Origin: Pseudomonas syringae
Lineage (GTDB): Bacteria; Pseudomonadota; Gammaproteobacteria; Pseudomonadales; Pseudomonadaceae
DNA: 64,000 nucleotides
Assembly: GCF_023278085.1 (NCBI RefSeq)
Contig: NZ_CP066265.1
Coordinates: 2,200,501-2,264,500, forward strand
Direction of reading: 5' to 3'
Shown: in pieces, positions 43,051 through 52,082 of the stretch
Layout of the letters: each line of letters starts with the position of its first letter
Position numbering within the stretch: position 1 is the first letter of the stretch
The notes under the pieces: model-generated
Told to the model about the DNA's origin: nothing
The model's database searches: none
Seen by the model: only the letters and a program-made list of their open reading frames with translations
Position numbers and translations under genes: made by a program

Positions 43051-43275
43051 ATGGCACTTCCAAAGCACTACCGCATCGATTATCTATTAAACGGTTCGTT
43101 CAAGAGCTTTTATATACGCACCGAGAATATGGACAATACTGAAGCATGGCACTACGCAAGTGTCGATGCAGGGTTGGCGCGAATACCCAAGTACCGTCTG
43201 GAAAAGGTCCCGCGGGTCTCGAAGCCCTATGCTGAACACTTCGGTGTGACCAACGTGGAGTGGGCCCAGGCCTGA
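43051..43275 (+). CDS. Small conserved protein of unknown function (possibly DUF6555)
   Basis: A 74-residue basic, aromatic-rich protein (HYRIDYLLNGSFKSFYIRT at the start) with no signal peptide, cysteine or membrane segment. An AAAGGATC site precedes the ATG, and the composition fits a real gene. I have a weak memory of it as a Pseudomonas-specific family but cannot assign a function. It stands alone between a hairpin and the convergent MFS gene. Confidence 0.7.
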   Translation: MALPKHYRIDYLLNGSFKSFYIRTENMDNTEAWHYASVDAGLARIPKYRLEKVPRVSKPYAEHFGVTNVEWAQA

Positions 43276-43305
43276 CCCACTCTGATCGCTGATCGGAGTT
43301 CCGTG

Positions 43306-44724
43306 TCAGCGATGGGTTATCTGTTCCAGCGCCAGATTACGGGTGCGTGGCCCGAAGTGGCCGATGACGATAATCACGATCAGCATACTGCTGACGATGA
43401 ATGCCAGCACCCCGGGTGTGCCGAAGTGTTCGAGAAACACCCCGATCAACAGGCTGCTGAACACCGTTGACAGCCGGCTGAACGAGTAACAGAAACCGAC
43501 CGCACGCGCCCGTATGTTGGTCGGGAACAGCTCACCCTGATAAGAGTGATAACTGAAGCTCAGCCAGGCGTTGCAAAAGGTGATCATGATCCCGCAGAAG
43601 ATCAGCCCGACGGCGCTGGTCTGGAACGCAAACAGGCTGCCAAAGATCATTGCGCCCAATGCCGAGCCGACAATCTGCCATTTGTTCTCAAAGCGATTGG
43701 CGAATTTCACGAACAGTAACGGGCCCAGCGGGTACGCCAGCGTAATCACGAACGCATACCCCAGGCTGTGAGTCACACTGACGCCTTGTCCGGAAAGCAG
43801 CGCGGGCAGCCAGTTGCCAAAGCCGAAAAAGCCAATCGCCTGAAAAATGTGAAAGACCACCAGCATCAGTGCGCGACGGCGGTAGGGCGGTTGCCACATG
43901 TCGGCAAAGCGTCCTTTACCCTCGACGGCGACTATTTCCGGCTCTGGTTCATCCAGCGGCTTGCCATGCTCCTTCGCGCAACGTGCCTCGATGGTGTCCA
44001 TGATCCGTTCGGCTTCATCGAAACGCCCCTGTTGCGCCAGCCAGCGCGGCGACTCGGGGAGGGCGGCGCGCAGCCACCAGACGAACAGCGCGAACACAGC
44101 ACTGCTGATAACCACCCAGCGCCAGCCGGAAAAGCCGAACGGGTCTTGCGGCACCAGCCACCATGACATCAGCGCAACGCAGGGAACCGACAGGAACTGA
44201 ATGAAAAATGCGAACGCGAAGGCTGAACTGCGGATGCGTTTGGGCACCAGTTCCGAGAGGTAGGTGTCGATGGTTACCAGCTCCACACCCAGACCAATGC
44301 CGACCACGAAGCGCATGCCGATCACGCCCATTGCCGAGGTTTGCAGGCCCATGATCACGGTGGCGACCGTGTACCAGATCAGGGCAAAGGTAAAAATTGC
44401 GCGACGCCCGAAACGATCGGCAATCGGACTGAGCAGGCTGGCGCCGAAGAACAGGCCGAGAAAAGTTGCCGAGGCAAAGGCCGCCTGATCAGAAAAGCCG
44501 AACAAGCCCTGGCTGCCGGTGGCGAAGATACCTTCGCGGATCAGGCCGGGGCTGATATAGGCGGTCTGGAACAGGTCATAAAGCTCGAAGAATCCGGCGA
44601 TAGACAACAGCGCGACCAGTCGCCAGATGCTGGCGACCGCAGGCAGCCGGTCGATACGTGCCGAGATATAAGCTGCACGCAACGGTTCTTCCGCCGCAGT
44701 GCCCATCGTGTGGGGAGGGTTCAT
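43306..44724 (-). CDS. MFS transporter, metabolite/sugar-symporter type
   Basis: Inner-membrane transporter of 472 residues with twelve membrane helices. Family motifs are GASLLSPIADRFGRRAIF (loop 2-3), RFVVGIGLGVELVTIDTYLSELVPKRIR near residue 140 and RAALPESPRWLAQQGRFDEAERI before the central loop. It resembles organic-acid or sugar porters, but the substrate is not evident. No regulator or enzyme gene is attached. An alternative start at M7 is possible. Confidence 0.88.
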   Translation of the reverse strand: MNPPHTMGTAAEEPLRAAYISARIDRLPAVASIWRLVALLSIAGFFELYDLFQTAYISPGLIREGIFATGSQGLFGFSDQAAFASATFLGLFFGASLLSPIADRFGRRAIFTFALIWYTVATVIMGLQTSAMGVIGMRFVVGIGLGVELVTIDTYLSELVPKRIRSSAFAFAFFIQFLSVPCVALMSWWLVPQDPFGFSGWRWVVISSAVFALFVWWLRAALPESPRWLAQQGRFDEAERIMDTIEARCAKEHGKPLDEPEPEIVAVEGKGRFADMWQPPYRRRALMLVVFHIFQAIGFFGFGNWLPALLSGQGVSVTHSLGYAFVITLAYPLGPLLFVKFANRFENKWQIVGSALGAMIFGSLFAFQTSAVGLIFCGIMITFCNAWLSFSYHSYQGELFPTNIRARAVGFCYSFSRLSTVFSSLLIGVFLEHFGTPGVLAFIVSSMLIVIIVIGHFGPRTRNLALEQITHR

Positions 44725-45031
44725 CAGTGGCCATCCTGAATTCTTGTTGGAGACCGGATGGTACGCTTTACAATTGGTAATGATTAGCGCCGAGTGCGTT
44801 TATTGGCCATTTAGGGATGAATAATTGTTTAACCGACATCTTTGTTGAGCATTTATTTCACTTCATAGCGATCGCTGGCTGATCAGATGAATGTCATATA
44901 AAGCGTTCGACAGGCTAAGAATGTGGCAAGTCCACTGCAAAAAAGCGTGTCTTGGGTCGGTTCGGATGTATCAACATGTGTCGTAAAACCTTAGGATTAG
45001 GTTCTTCATTCTTCTCCCTCGACGGGTTCCC
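44725..45031. other. Divergent intergenic region, MFS to mntH
   Basis: This 307-bp gap between divergent transporter genes is AT-rich around 44765-44900. It contains the palindrome AGCGATCGCT (44867-44876). I see no convincing metal-regulator box (MntR or Fur) and no definite promoter, and no coding sequence. Confidence 0.5.
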
Positions 45032-46351
45032 GTGACGTACAAACTGCCCACCACTGCGACTGCTCCCTTTTGCCCGTCTGCGACCAGCGACAGCGTGGTC
45101 ATTCCTGCCAATGCCTCATTGCTGCGCAAGATGATGCTGTTCGTAGGCCCCGGCTTGCTGATCTCCATCGGCTACATGGACCCCGGTAATTGGGCGACCG
45201 CCATCGAGGCGGGCTCGCGTTTTGGCTATTCATTGCTGTTTGTCGTCGTCCTGGCCAGCTTGTCGGGCATGGTGCTGCAAAACCTCTGTTCGCGGCTGGG
45301 CATCGCCACCGGGCGCGATCTGGCGCAGTTGTCCGCAGCTCATTACAGCCGCAAGGTCGCCAAGGGGCAGTGGTTGCTGGCGGAACTGTCGATCGTCGCC
45401 ACCGATCTGGCTGAAGTGCTGGGTGCGGCATTGGCGTTTCATCTGCTGCTGGGGGTGTCTATCACCACAGGTGTGGCGCTGACCGCCTTCGATACGCTGA
45501 TCGTGCTGGCGTTGCAGGGCGCCAACTTCCGGCGTCTGGAAGCGATTGTGCTGGGACTGATCGCGACCATAGCGGCGTGCTTCGCTGTCGAACTGATCCT
45601 GATCAAGCCATTCTGGCCGGACGTCTTTGCCGGGCTGAAACCGAGTTGGGATGTGCTGAGCAGTCAGGAACCGCTGTACATCGCCATCGGCATTCTGGGC
45701 GCCACGGTCATGCCGCATAACCTGTACCTGCATTCCTCGGTGGTGCAGACGCGGGTCAACGGTTCTGACCTGGCGAGCAAAGCCAGTGCCATTCGCTTTG
45801 CGCGTTTCGACACCATCGGCTCGCTGAGCCTGGCGCTGTTGATCAACGCCGCGATTCTGATTCTCGCTGCGGCGGCATTCCACAAAACCGGCCATACCGA
45901 GGTGGTCGAGATTCAGGACGCCTATCACCTGCTCGACCCGTTAGTCGGTGGCGCCATTGCCAGCGTACTGTTCGGGATCGCCTTGCTGGCGGCCGGGCAG
46001 AGTTCGACCTTCACTGGCACGATTGCCGGGCAGGTGGTGCTCGAAGGCTTTTTGCAGGCGAAAATTCCTTGCTGGCAGCGACGTTTCATCACCCGCGCAC
46101 TGGCCTTGATTCCGGCGCTGATCGGCGTGATCTGGCTGGGCGACAGTTCGGTGGGCAAGATGTTGGTGCTCAGTCAGGTGGTGTTGAGCCTGCAATTGCC
46201 ATTCGCACTGTGGCCACTGATCCGTTTCACCAGTGATCCGCACCTGATGGGGCCGTTCGTCAACAGCCGGTTGGTGAGAACAGTGGCGTGGGGGCTGTTC
46301 GGTCTGATCTCGGCAGCCAACCTGACGCTTTTGTGGTTCTGGGTCAGCTGA
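45032..46351 (+). CDS. mntH: Nramp-family manganese/divalent metal transporter MntH
   Basis: Proton-coupled importer of Mn(II) and related ions, 439 residues, eleven membrane helices. The metal-site motifs are intact: GYMDPGNWAT in helix 1 and ATVMPHNLYLHSSVVQTR in helix 6. The predicted start is GTG at 45032, giving a polar 30-residue leader without a clear ribosome binding site; an ATG at 45131 is an alternative that still keeps helix 1. Distribution of charged residues and length match the family. Confidence 0.92.
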   Translation: MTYKLPTTATAPFCPSATSDSVVIPANASLLRKMMLFVGPGLLISIGYMDPGNWATAIEAGSRFGYSLLFVVVLASLSGMVLQNLCSRLGIATGRDLAQLSAAHYSRKVAKGQWLLAELSIVATDLAEVLGAALAFHLLLGVSITTGVALTAFDTLIVLALQGANFRRLEAIVLGLIATIAACFAVELILIKPFWPDVFAGLKPSWDVLSSQEPLYIAIGILGATVMPHNLYLHSSVVQTRVNGSDLASKASAIRFARFDTIGSLSLALLINAAILILAAAAFHKTGHTEVVEIQDAYHLLDPLVGGAIASVLFGIALLAAGQSSTFTGTIAGQVVLEGFLQAKIPCWQRRFITRALALIPALIGVIWLGDSSVGKMLVLSQVVLSLQLPFALWPLIRFTSDPHLMGPFVNSRLVRTVAWGLFGLISAANLTLLWFWVS

Positions 46352-46412
46352 ACTCGGCACACTTCAGCGACTCTCAACCCTGACACCTACGTCAGCCGTG
46401 GAGAGCCCGGAG

Positions 46413-47864
46413 ATGAACACGACCCGTACCAGTGGAGCAGTGTTCGAAACTGATTTGCCTGCCCGACTGGATCGCCTGCCCTGGGGGCGCTTTCATACCT
46501 TGCTCGTCGTGGCGCTGGGTGTGACCTGGCTGCTCGACGGCCTGGAAGTCACCCTGGCCGGTTCGGTAGCGGGTGCACTCAAAGCCAGCCCGGCGCTGAA
46601 CCTAAGCAACAGTGACATCGGCCTGGCGGGCGCCGCGTATATCGCCGGTGCCGTGCTGGGCGCACTGTTTTTCGGCTGGCTGGCGGATCGCCTCGGGCGG
46701 CGCAAGCTGTTCTTCATCACCTTGCTGCTGTATGTCGGCGCAACCGCTGCCACGGCGTTTTCGTTCAGCGTGTGGAGCTTCATGCTGTTCCGCTTTCTGA
46801 CCGGCGTGGGCATCGGCGGTGAGTACACGGCGATCAACTCGACCATCCAGGAGTTCACCCCGGCCCGTTACCGTGGCTGGGGTGATCTGACCATTAACGG
46901 CACCTTCTGGCTGGGCGCGGCATTGGGCGCTATCGGCTCGATTGTCTTGCTCGACCCGCAGTGGGTGGGGGCCGAACTGGGCTGGCGCCTGTGCTTCGGA
47001 ATTGGCGCGGTGTTGGGCTTGCTGGTCTTGCTGATGCGCCTGTGGCTGCCGGAGAGCCCGCGCTGGCTGCTGATTCACGGCCAGTCGGCAGAAGCGACCA
47101 GAATCGTCGAGCAGATCGAGGCGGACCTGCAACGTCGCGGACACGTGTTGCCTGCCGTTGAGGGCAAGCCGTTGCGGCTGCATGTCCGCGACCACACGCC
47201 GCTCGGCGAGGTCGCCAGAACGCTGCTGGTGACGTTCCGCCAGCGCTCGCTGGTGGGCCTGACGCTGCTGACTGCCCAGGCCTTTTTCTACAATGCGATT
47301 TTCTTCACTTACGCACTGGTGCTGACCGATTTCTACAACGTGCCGGCTGAACGGGTGGGCTGGTACGTGTTGCCGTTGGCGCTGGGTAATTTCTGCGGGC
47401 CGCTGTTGTTGGGCAGGCTGTTCGATGTGATCGGACGACGCGTGATGATCAGCCTGACCTACGGCGTGTCCGGAGTGTTGCTGGCGATCAGCGGTTATCT
47501 GTTCCAGCAGGGCTTGCTGGACGTGACCCAGCAAGCGATCGCCTGGATGGTGATCTTTTTCTTCGCGTCTGCGGCTGCCAGCTCGGCCTACCTGACCGTG
47601 GCCGAAACCTTTCCGCTGGAAATACGTGCGCTGGCGATTGCGGTGTTCTATGCATTCGGCACGGGGCTGGGCGGGATTATCGGCCCGACGCTGTTTGGCG
47701 AGCTGATCGAAAGCGGGGACCGCAGCAATGTGCTGGTCGGCTATCTGATCGGGGCAGGGTTGATGTTGCTGGCGGCGCTGGTGCAATCGATCTGGGGCAT
47801 GGCTGCCGAACGCAAATCGCTGGAGGAGGTTGCACGGCCGCTATCGCAGGCGGATAGCCAGTAG
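46413..47864 (+). CDS. MFS transporter, sugar/organic-acid porter-like
   Basis: Twelve-helix inner-membrane carrier of 483 residues. Motifs: GALFFGWLADRLGRRKLF between helices 2 and 3, RFLTGVGIGGEYTAINSTIQEFTPARYRG, MRLWLPESPRWLLIHGQSAEA before the central loop, and the second-half AYLTVAETFPLEIRALAIAVFYAFGTGLGG. This set resembles NiaP/YceI-like and metabolite:H+ symporters. The ATG at 46413 has GGAGAG seven bases upstream. It lies 61 bp after mntH, but no functional link is evident. Confidence 0.88.
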   Translation: MNTTRTSGAVFETDLPARLDRLPWGRFHTLLVVALGVTWLLDGLEVTLAGSVAGALKASPALNLSNSDIGLAGAAYIAGAVLGALFFGWLADRLGRRKLFFITLLLYVGATAATAFSFSVWSFMLFRFLTGVGIGGEYTAINSTIQEFTPARYRGWGDLTINGTFWLGAALGAIGSIVLLDPQWVGAELGWRLCFGIGAVLGLLVLLMRLWLPESPRWLLIHGQSAEATRIVEQIEADLQRRGHVLPAVEGKPLRLHVRDHTPLGEVARTLLVTFRQRSLVGLTLLTAQAFFYNAIFFTYALVLTDFYNVPAERVGWYVLPLALGNFCGPLLLGRLFDVIGRRVMISLTYGVSGVLLAISGYLFQQGLLDVTQQAIAWMVIFFFASAAASSAYLTVAETFPLEIRALAIAVFYAFGTGLGGIIGPTLFGELIESGDRSNVLVGYLIGAGLMLLAALVQSIWGMAAERKSLEEVARPLSQADSQ

Positions 47865-47871
47865 CGACTGA

Positions 47872-48111
47872 TCAGTTGTTGAACACGCCGCGCAGGCTGT
47901 CTACCGAGGCCTGCAAACCGAAAATGCGTTCGCTGACTTCGCGAGCCTCGTGCGGGCGTGCAGAGCGCTCAAGGTAAACAAGGTGTCCGGCAAGGTTGAT
48001 CGAGACCCGCTCCAGATCATCGGCAGTGCGCTGTACATAGGCCTGAATGTCTTCCAGTTGTTCGATTTGCAAGAATGCTTCCCCATAGGTCGCATCCGAG
48101 CGCACTAACAA
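47872..48111 (-). CDS. Small protein of unknown function (79 residues)
   Basis: Acidic, largely helical small protein with no cysteine, signal peptide or membrane segment (LEDIQAYVQRTADDLERVSINLAGHLVYLE). The predicted start is TTG at 48111, with GTG at 48105 as an alternative; neither has a strong site, so the exact start is uncertain. It runs opposite to the MFS gene and ends seven bases from it. I do not recognise it. Confidence 0.55.
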   Translation of the reverse strand: MLVRSDATYGEAFLQIEQLEDIQAYVQRTADDLERVSINLAGHLVYLERSARPHEAREVSERIFGLQASVDSLRGVFNN

Positions 48112-48128
48112 AAAAGGGCCGTTTTGAT

Positions 48129-48167
48129 AAAGCCACCCGAAAAAGTTTTCGGCAACGAAAGTGGCTT
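48129..48167. terminator. Nested hairpin between two small genes
   Basis: AAGCCAC (48130-48136) pairs with GTGGCTT (48161-48167), and inside it CCGAAAA pairs with TTTTCGG (48137-48143 and 48146-48152). It lies between the two minus-strand small genes and probably ends the upstream one. Confidence 0.6.
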
Positions 48168-48214
48168 CTTTAGCGGCGCGATCAAATAAATCTCTTGGCG
48201 CCCGCTCAAGCCAT

Positions 48215-48418
48215 TTATTCGTCCTCCTGCTCGTCCTGCTCCGAATAAGAGTCCAGCAGTTCCGCCAGCGCCAGGGTGCGACTCAGTCCGCTTTTGCTGG
48301 ACACGATGTCAGCCACTGCCTGTGTGGCGGCAAGCCTGGCAGCTTCGCGTTCGGCATCGGTGTTATTGGGCGTGGCGGCCTGCGCAGCCTCAATAATCGA
48401 TTGCTCAAAGGTATTCAT
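48215..48418 (-). CDS. Small acidic protein of unknown function (67 residues)
   Basis: Very acidic, alanine-rich helical protein (NTDAEREAARLAATQAVADIV, tail SEQDEQEDE), starting with ATG at 48418 after a GAGCGAGC stretch. No cysteine, signal or membrane segment. It looks like a small cytosolic accessory protein, but I do not recognise the family. The following nested hairpin separates it from the other small gene downstream. Confidence 0.6.
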   Translation of the reverse strand: MNTFEQSIIEAAQAATPNNTDAEREAARLAATQAVADIVSSKSGLSRTLALAELLDSYSEQDEQEDE

Positions 48419-48481
48419 GGTGCTCGCTCTTGAAGTTCAAGTGCCTGTGATACCGGTAAAGGCAAATGGTTTCAAGGTTGA

Positions 48482-48970
48482 TCAGTCGCCTTCGTAGGGA
48501 AATTCTTCGAGCGCCTGACCCAACGCTACGCCCTGCGGGCCTTGCAGGTTGTCCAGCACCCAGCAACTGTTGGCATTTTTCGCCATCAGCAGGCGCGTGG
48601 TCTGGCGGCTGACGGGTTGCTGAGGGGCGTCCTTGTAACCCAGGTTGTAGGTCATCTCGACCACCGCCTGTTTGTCGGAATTGGACACCAGCTTCCAGTC
48701 GATGGGCTTCTGCACGTCGCCATCCTGTGCGTCAGTCCAGGGGTTGGCGCTGACTGCACACTGATCGCCGTTCTGGCACGCCCAGTCTTTCTTGAGCAGG
48801 CTCAACAGCGATTTGGACAGGTAATCAGCCCCGCCCTTGTCCTTGAGGTAAAAGTCCTGATGCTTCTCGTAGATCCAGCGCGCTGTATCGACCGGGGTGG
48901 CAGCAGGGCAGGCAGCCTGTGCGGTGGATGAAAGCAGGCAGGCGAGGGCAATGGCAACGGTTCTGGACAT
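48482..48970 (-). CDS. Exported protein of unknown function (162 residues)
   Basis: Begins MSRTVAIALACLLSSTAQAA at 48970, a clean Sec signal peptide cleaved after AQA. The mature protein has four cysteines (ACPA, WACQNGDQC, SCWV), probably two disulphides. Motifs such as ARWIYEKHQDFYL and AVVEMTYNLGYKD recall DUF3828-type periplasmic proteins, but this is only a guess. An in-frame start 75 bp upstream would obscure the signal. It stands alone. Confidence 0.7.
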   Translation of the reverse strand: MSRTVAIALACLLSSTAQAACPAATPVDTARWIYEKHQDFYLKDKGGADYLSKSLLSLLKKDWACQNGDQCAVSANPWTDAQDGDVQKPIDWKLVSNSDKQAVVEMTYNLGYKDAPQQPVSRQTTRLLMAKNANSCWVLDNLQGPQGVALGQALEEFPYEGD

Positions 48971-49184
48971 GGAGCGAACTCGCGGTAGAAGGTGGCAATA
49001 GGGGTTACAGGCGGACGAGTCTGCATTTGTAAGGCATGCGGACAAAAAAGCAATGGTTTTGAGTGAGAGCTTGGATGTTGCTGATTTACGGGGCCAGCGA
49101 GAAGGGTAATTTCCTTCAATACGCTGTCGGCCACGGTGATTACCTTGACCCGGTCATTACTGATCGTGGTCGAGGGGTTTATTC

Positions 49185-49769
49185 ATGAGTCTGTTCATCT
49201 CCATGGCCGCATTTGCGCTGGCCTCGTCGATTACACCCGGGCCGGTGAATATCGTGGCATTGAGCGCCGCGGCGCGCTACGGGTTCTGGCCGGGCATGCG
49301 TCATGTACTCGGAGCGACGCTGGGCTTCACCCTGTTGCTGGTCCTGATCGGTTTCGGTCTGTACGAGACGTTGCAGCAGTGGCCTTTTCTGACCCGGGTC
49401 ATTCAATGGGCCGGGGTGGCTTTCCTGTTGTACATGGCGCTGCGCCTCGCGGCTGACAACGGTCAATTGAGTGTGGACGAACAGGGCGTCGGCCCGTCAA
49501 TGCTGCGCGGCGCACTGATGCAATGGCTCAACCCCAAAGCCTGGCTGGCATCCATCGCCGGAATGGGCGTTTTTGTGGCAAGCGGCGAAGCGCGGCTGAT
49601 CTGGCAGTTTGCTGCCATTTATGCAGTGGTCTGCTACCTGTCTCTGGGTTGCTGGGCGTATGCCGGAAGTTTCCTCAGCCATTACCTGCGCAGCGCAGCA
49701 GGCATGCGGGTATTCAACCGGGTCATGGCGCTGCTGCTGGCCGGTTGCGCGGGTTACCTGATGATCTGA
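49185..49769 (+). CDS. LysE/RhtB-family amino-acid exporter
   Basis: Six-helix inner-membrane exporter of 194 residues. Landmarks are SSITPGPVNIVALSAAARYGF at the N-terminus and GALMQWLNPKAWLASIAG near residue 110. Such proteins export amino acids or homoserine lactones. Its stop (49767-49769) touches the stop of the convergent AraC-type gene with no gap. AraC-LysE pairs are common, the regulator controlling the exporter, although here the two are convergent. Confidence 0.9.
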   Translation: MSLFISMAAFALASSITPGPVNIVALSAAARYGFWPGMRHVLGATLGFTLLLVLIGFGLYETLQQWPFLTRVIQWAGVAFLLYMALRLAADNGQLSVDEQGVGPSMLRGALMQWLNPKAWLASIAGMGVFVASGEARLIWQFAAIYAVVCYLSLGCWAYAGSFLSHYLRSAAGMRVFNRVMALLLAGCAGYLMI

Positions 49770-50603
49770 TTAAAGCCGGTACTGACCCGGTGTCGCCGCC
49801 ATGTGTTTCTTGAATTCGCGCTGGAAATGCGCCTGATCGGCAAACCCGGTTTCCAGCGCCACATCGGCGATCAGTCGACCGTTTTTAAGCTGGGTGCGCG
49901 CATGCTGGATGCGGCGATTGAGCAGATACGCGTGCGGGGTCATGTGGTAATGCTGTTCGAACGAGCGGATCAGGTAAGACGCCGACAGACTGGCTGCGTC
50001 GCAGATATCGGCGAGCTTGATGGCCCGGGTGAAGTTGTCATTGATGTACTCGGCGGCGCGGGTGATACGCGTCGAGGGCTTGTCGGCAATGGCAGACCCA
50101 GCGTCAAGGGTTACCTGCATCAGCATGAAAAACGAAACAGCGGCGCATTGTTTGTGCAGCACGTCGGTTCGGGCATCGATCAATGTCTCGTATAACGCGG
50201 TCAGGGCATTGAACAACGCCGGATCATTGCTGTGCGTCTGAGGCAGTGGCTTAAAGGTCAGGGCAGTGGCAAGCCCGGTGTCACGCTGAAGGTCACCGAG
50301 CCATCGGCTGTCGACGTAGAACATCAGGTAAGACCATGGCTGGTCGTGGATCGGGTTACAGGCATGCACGTCGCCGGGATTCATCAGCACCACGGTGCCT
50401 GCCGCGATGCGCTGCGAGGTCTTTTCATGCAGATACGTACTTTCCCCGGCAGTGACCGCACCGATCGAAAAAGTCTCATGAGAATGCGGCGCATAGCAAA
50501 CCAGTCGACCATCCTCTACCGAACGCGCCTCAATGAAGGGCAGGCATTCGTCACGCCAGAAATAAGGTGTCGTGGTCGGCGTGCTGGAGTGGTTGCTGTG
50601 CAT
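49770..50603 (-). CDS. AraC-family transcriptional regulator
   Basis: A 277-residue regulator with an N-terminal cupin-like sensor (HSHETFSIGAVTAGESTYLHE, then MNPGDVHACNP) and a C-terminal pair of helix-turn-helices about residues 180-275 (LADICDAASLSASYLIRSFEQHYHMTPHAYL, then DVALETGFADQAHFQREFKKHMAATPGQYR). This architecture matches regulators of LysE-type exporters. Convergent to and abutting such an exporter gene here. Effector unknown. Confidence 0.92.
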   Translation of the reverse strand: MHSNHSSTPTTTPYFWRDECLPFIEARSVEDGRLVCYAPHSHETFSIGAVTAGESTYLHEKTSQRIAAGTVVLMNPGDVHACNPIHDQPWSYLMFYVDSRWLGDLQRDTGLATALTFKPLPQTHSNDPALFNALTALYETLIDARTDVLHKQCAAVSFFMLMQVTLDAGSAIADKPSTRITRAAEYINDNFTRAIKLADICDAASLSASYLIRSFEQHYHMTPHAYLLNRRIQHARTQLKNGRLIADVALETGFADQAHFQREFKKHMAATPGQYRL

Positions 50604-50732
50604 GCTGATATCCCGTCGGCAGAGCGACGAGGATAGCGTAGGGCGCTGATGCTTTGCTATCAGGCTGATCCTGAGCGGGTAGCGAAAACATCAGGCCCTG
50701 TGCGCACGGTATGCGCACAGAGTGCTCTGTAC

Positions 50733-51041
50733 TTACTTCTTGACCGGCACGATATCCATGATGTTGCCGTTGACCTTCTGGAAGCGCACGTACTTGTCAT
50801 TGATCTTTACCCACTCGCTTTCCTTGGCTGGCTCTTCCAGGCCTTTGCTTTTCCAGTCCTTGACTTCAAGATCGCTGCGACGGTACTTCTCCGGCACGCG
50901 GGAGCCCAATTCCAGTTCATGCATGTTGTCCTTGGACTCGGTGACTTTCGGATCGGGCGTCTCTGCTGCATGAACCGGCAGGGTAACGGCCGAGAAACAG
51001 CCGAGCAGGGTCATGCAGGCGATCAACGATTTGCTATTCAT
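50733..51041 (-). CDS. RcnB-family periplasmic protein
   Basis: A 102-residue exported protein with a signal peptide ending LPVHAAETP. The mature part has the RcnB pattern GSRVPEKYRRSDLEVKDWKSKGLEEP, then EWVKINDKYVRFQKVNGNIMDIVPVKK. In E. coli RcnB modulates nickel and cobalt efflux; here no metal exporter is adjacent, so that role is only suggestive. Starts with ATG at 51041, preceded by GGGAGTC. Confidence 0.82.
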   Translation of the reverse strand: MNSKSLIACMTLLGCFSAVTLPVHAAETPDPKVTESKDNMHELELGSRVPEKYRRSDLEVKDWKSKGLEEPAKESEWVKINDKYVRFQKVNGNIMDIVPVKK

Positions 51042-51137
51042 ATGAAGACTCCCAGTCTTAGGTATCAGGCGGCTTGATGCCTTTGGTAATAACTGGGACC
51101 TTCATGGTTGAAAATCATTCGATCGGGTTTGCCGCGT

Positions 51138-51995
51138 TCAGCCTTTGAGCGTTTCAGTGATGGTTGCAGCCAGTGGCGTAGTGGGGCGCTTGATCAGTGT
51201 GCTCAACTGGTGACTGTCGTCGAACAATGCGCCTTGAGCTGCCGCAGCATCTGAGTCTGCCAACAACTGCGCGACGAAATCCGGCAGGCCCGCTTTGATA
51301 AGCGCCGCTTCGAATTCAGCCTGCGGCAGGTCGACATAAGCCAGTGTCTTGCCGCTTTGCCTGGACAGTTCGGCAGCGTAGTCGGCCAACGTGTAAGAAA
51401 CATCGCCCGCCAACTCATAGACGCGACCGGCCTGATCCTCATCGGCTGTCAGAACTGTTGCGGCCGCTTTGGCATAGTCCAGTCGCGAGGCCGAACTGAT
51501 CCGCCCCTCACCGGCGCAGCCCATTACCGCGCCATGCGCCAAGGCTCCCGGAGCGCCCGCTACATAGTTTTCGGTGTACCAGCCATTACGCAGCAAGACG
51601 AAGGGCAGGCCGCTGGACTGCAAGTAGTCTTCAGTCTCGCGATGTTCTTTGGCCAGACCCAGTGCCGAGGTGTCCGCGTGCAACACGCTGGTGTAAGCGA
51701 GCAGTTTGACTCCGGCATTTTTCGCCGCATTGATGACCGCCTGATGCTGAGTCAGACGCTGGCCCACCTCGCTGGACGAAATCAGCAGCAGCGTGTCAGC
51801 GCCGGCAAACGCGCTGTCCAGCGTTGACGGTTGCGCGTAATCGGCCTGACGAACCTGAACGCCCAGTGCCGAGAGGTCGGCGGCCTTTTCCGGGCTGCGC
51901 ACGGCAGCAATGATCTGCGAAGCGGGCAGGCGAGTGAGCAACTGTTCAATGACGAGACGGCCAAGCTGGCCAGTGGCACCGGTGACAACGATCAT
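51138..51995 (-). CDS. NAD(P)H:quinone oxidoreductase QorB-like (NmrA/SDR type)
   Basis: Rossmann-fold oxidoreductase of 285 residues with the atypical-SDR nucleotide motif TGATGQLGRLV at residues 5-15 and AYTSVLHADTSALGLAKEHRETE in the middle. It closely resembles E. coli QorB (YtfG), which reduces quinones with NADPH. Divergent HxlR-type regulator 87 bp away, the same gene arrangement as ytfG/ytfH. Confidence 0.9.
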   Translation of the reverse strand: MIVVTGATGQLGRLVIEQLLTRLPASQIIAAVRSPEKAADLSALGVQVRQADYAQPSTLDSAFAGADTLLLISSSEVGQRLTQHQAVINAAKNAGVKLLAYTSVLHADTSALGLAKEHRETEDYLQSSGLPFVLLRNGWYTENYVAGAPGALAHGAVMGCAGEGRISSASRLDYAKAAATVLTADEDQAGRVYELAGDVSYTLADYAAELSRQSGKTLAYVDLPQAEFEAALIKAGLPDFVAQLLADSDAAAAQGALFDDSHQLSTLIKRPTTPLAATITETLKG

Positions 51996-52059
51996 GTTGG
52001 AGTTCTCGAATCAGGTTGATGGAAAGCACGAGGATAGTCATGATGCTTTCTTTTCGTAA

Positions 52060-52067
52060 GTACGTAC
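52060..52067. promoter_or_regulatory. Small palindrome between qorB-like and hxlR-like genes
   Basis: GTACGTAC is a perfect 8-bp dyad inside the AT-rich sequence TTTTCGTAAGTACGTACAAA, 16 bp before the regulator ATG. HxlR-type redox regulators bind such divergent regions, so it is a candidate operator. Evidence is positional only. Confidence 0.4.
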
Positions 52068-52082
52068 AAAAAGGTAAGTGTC

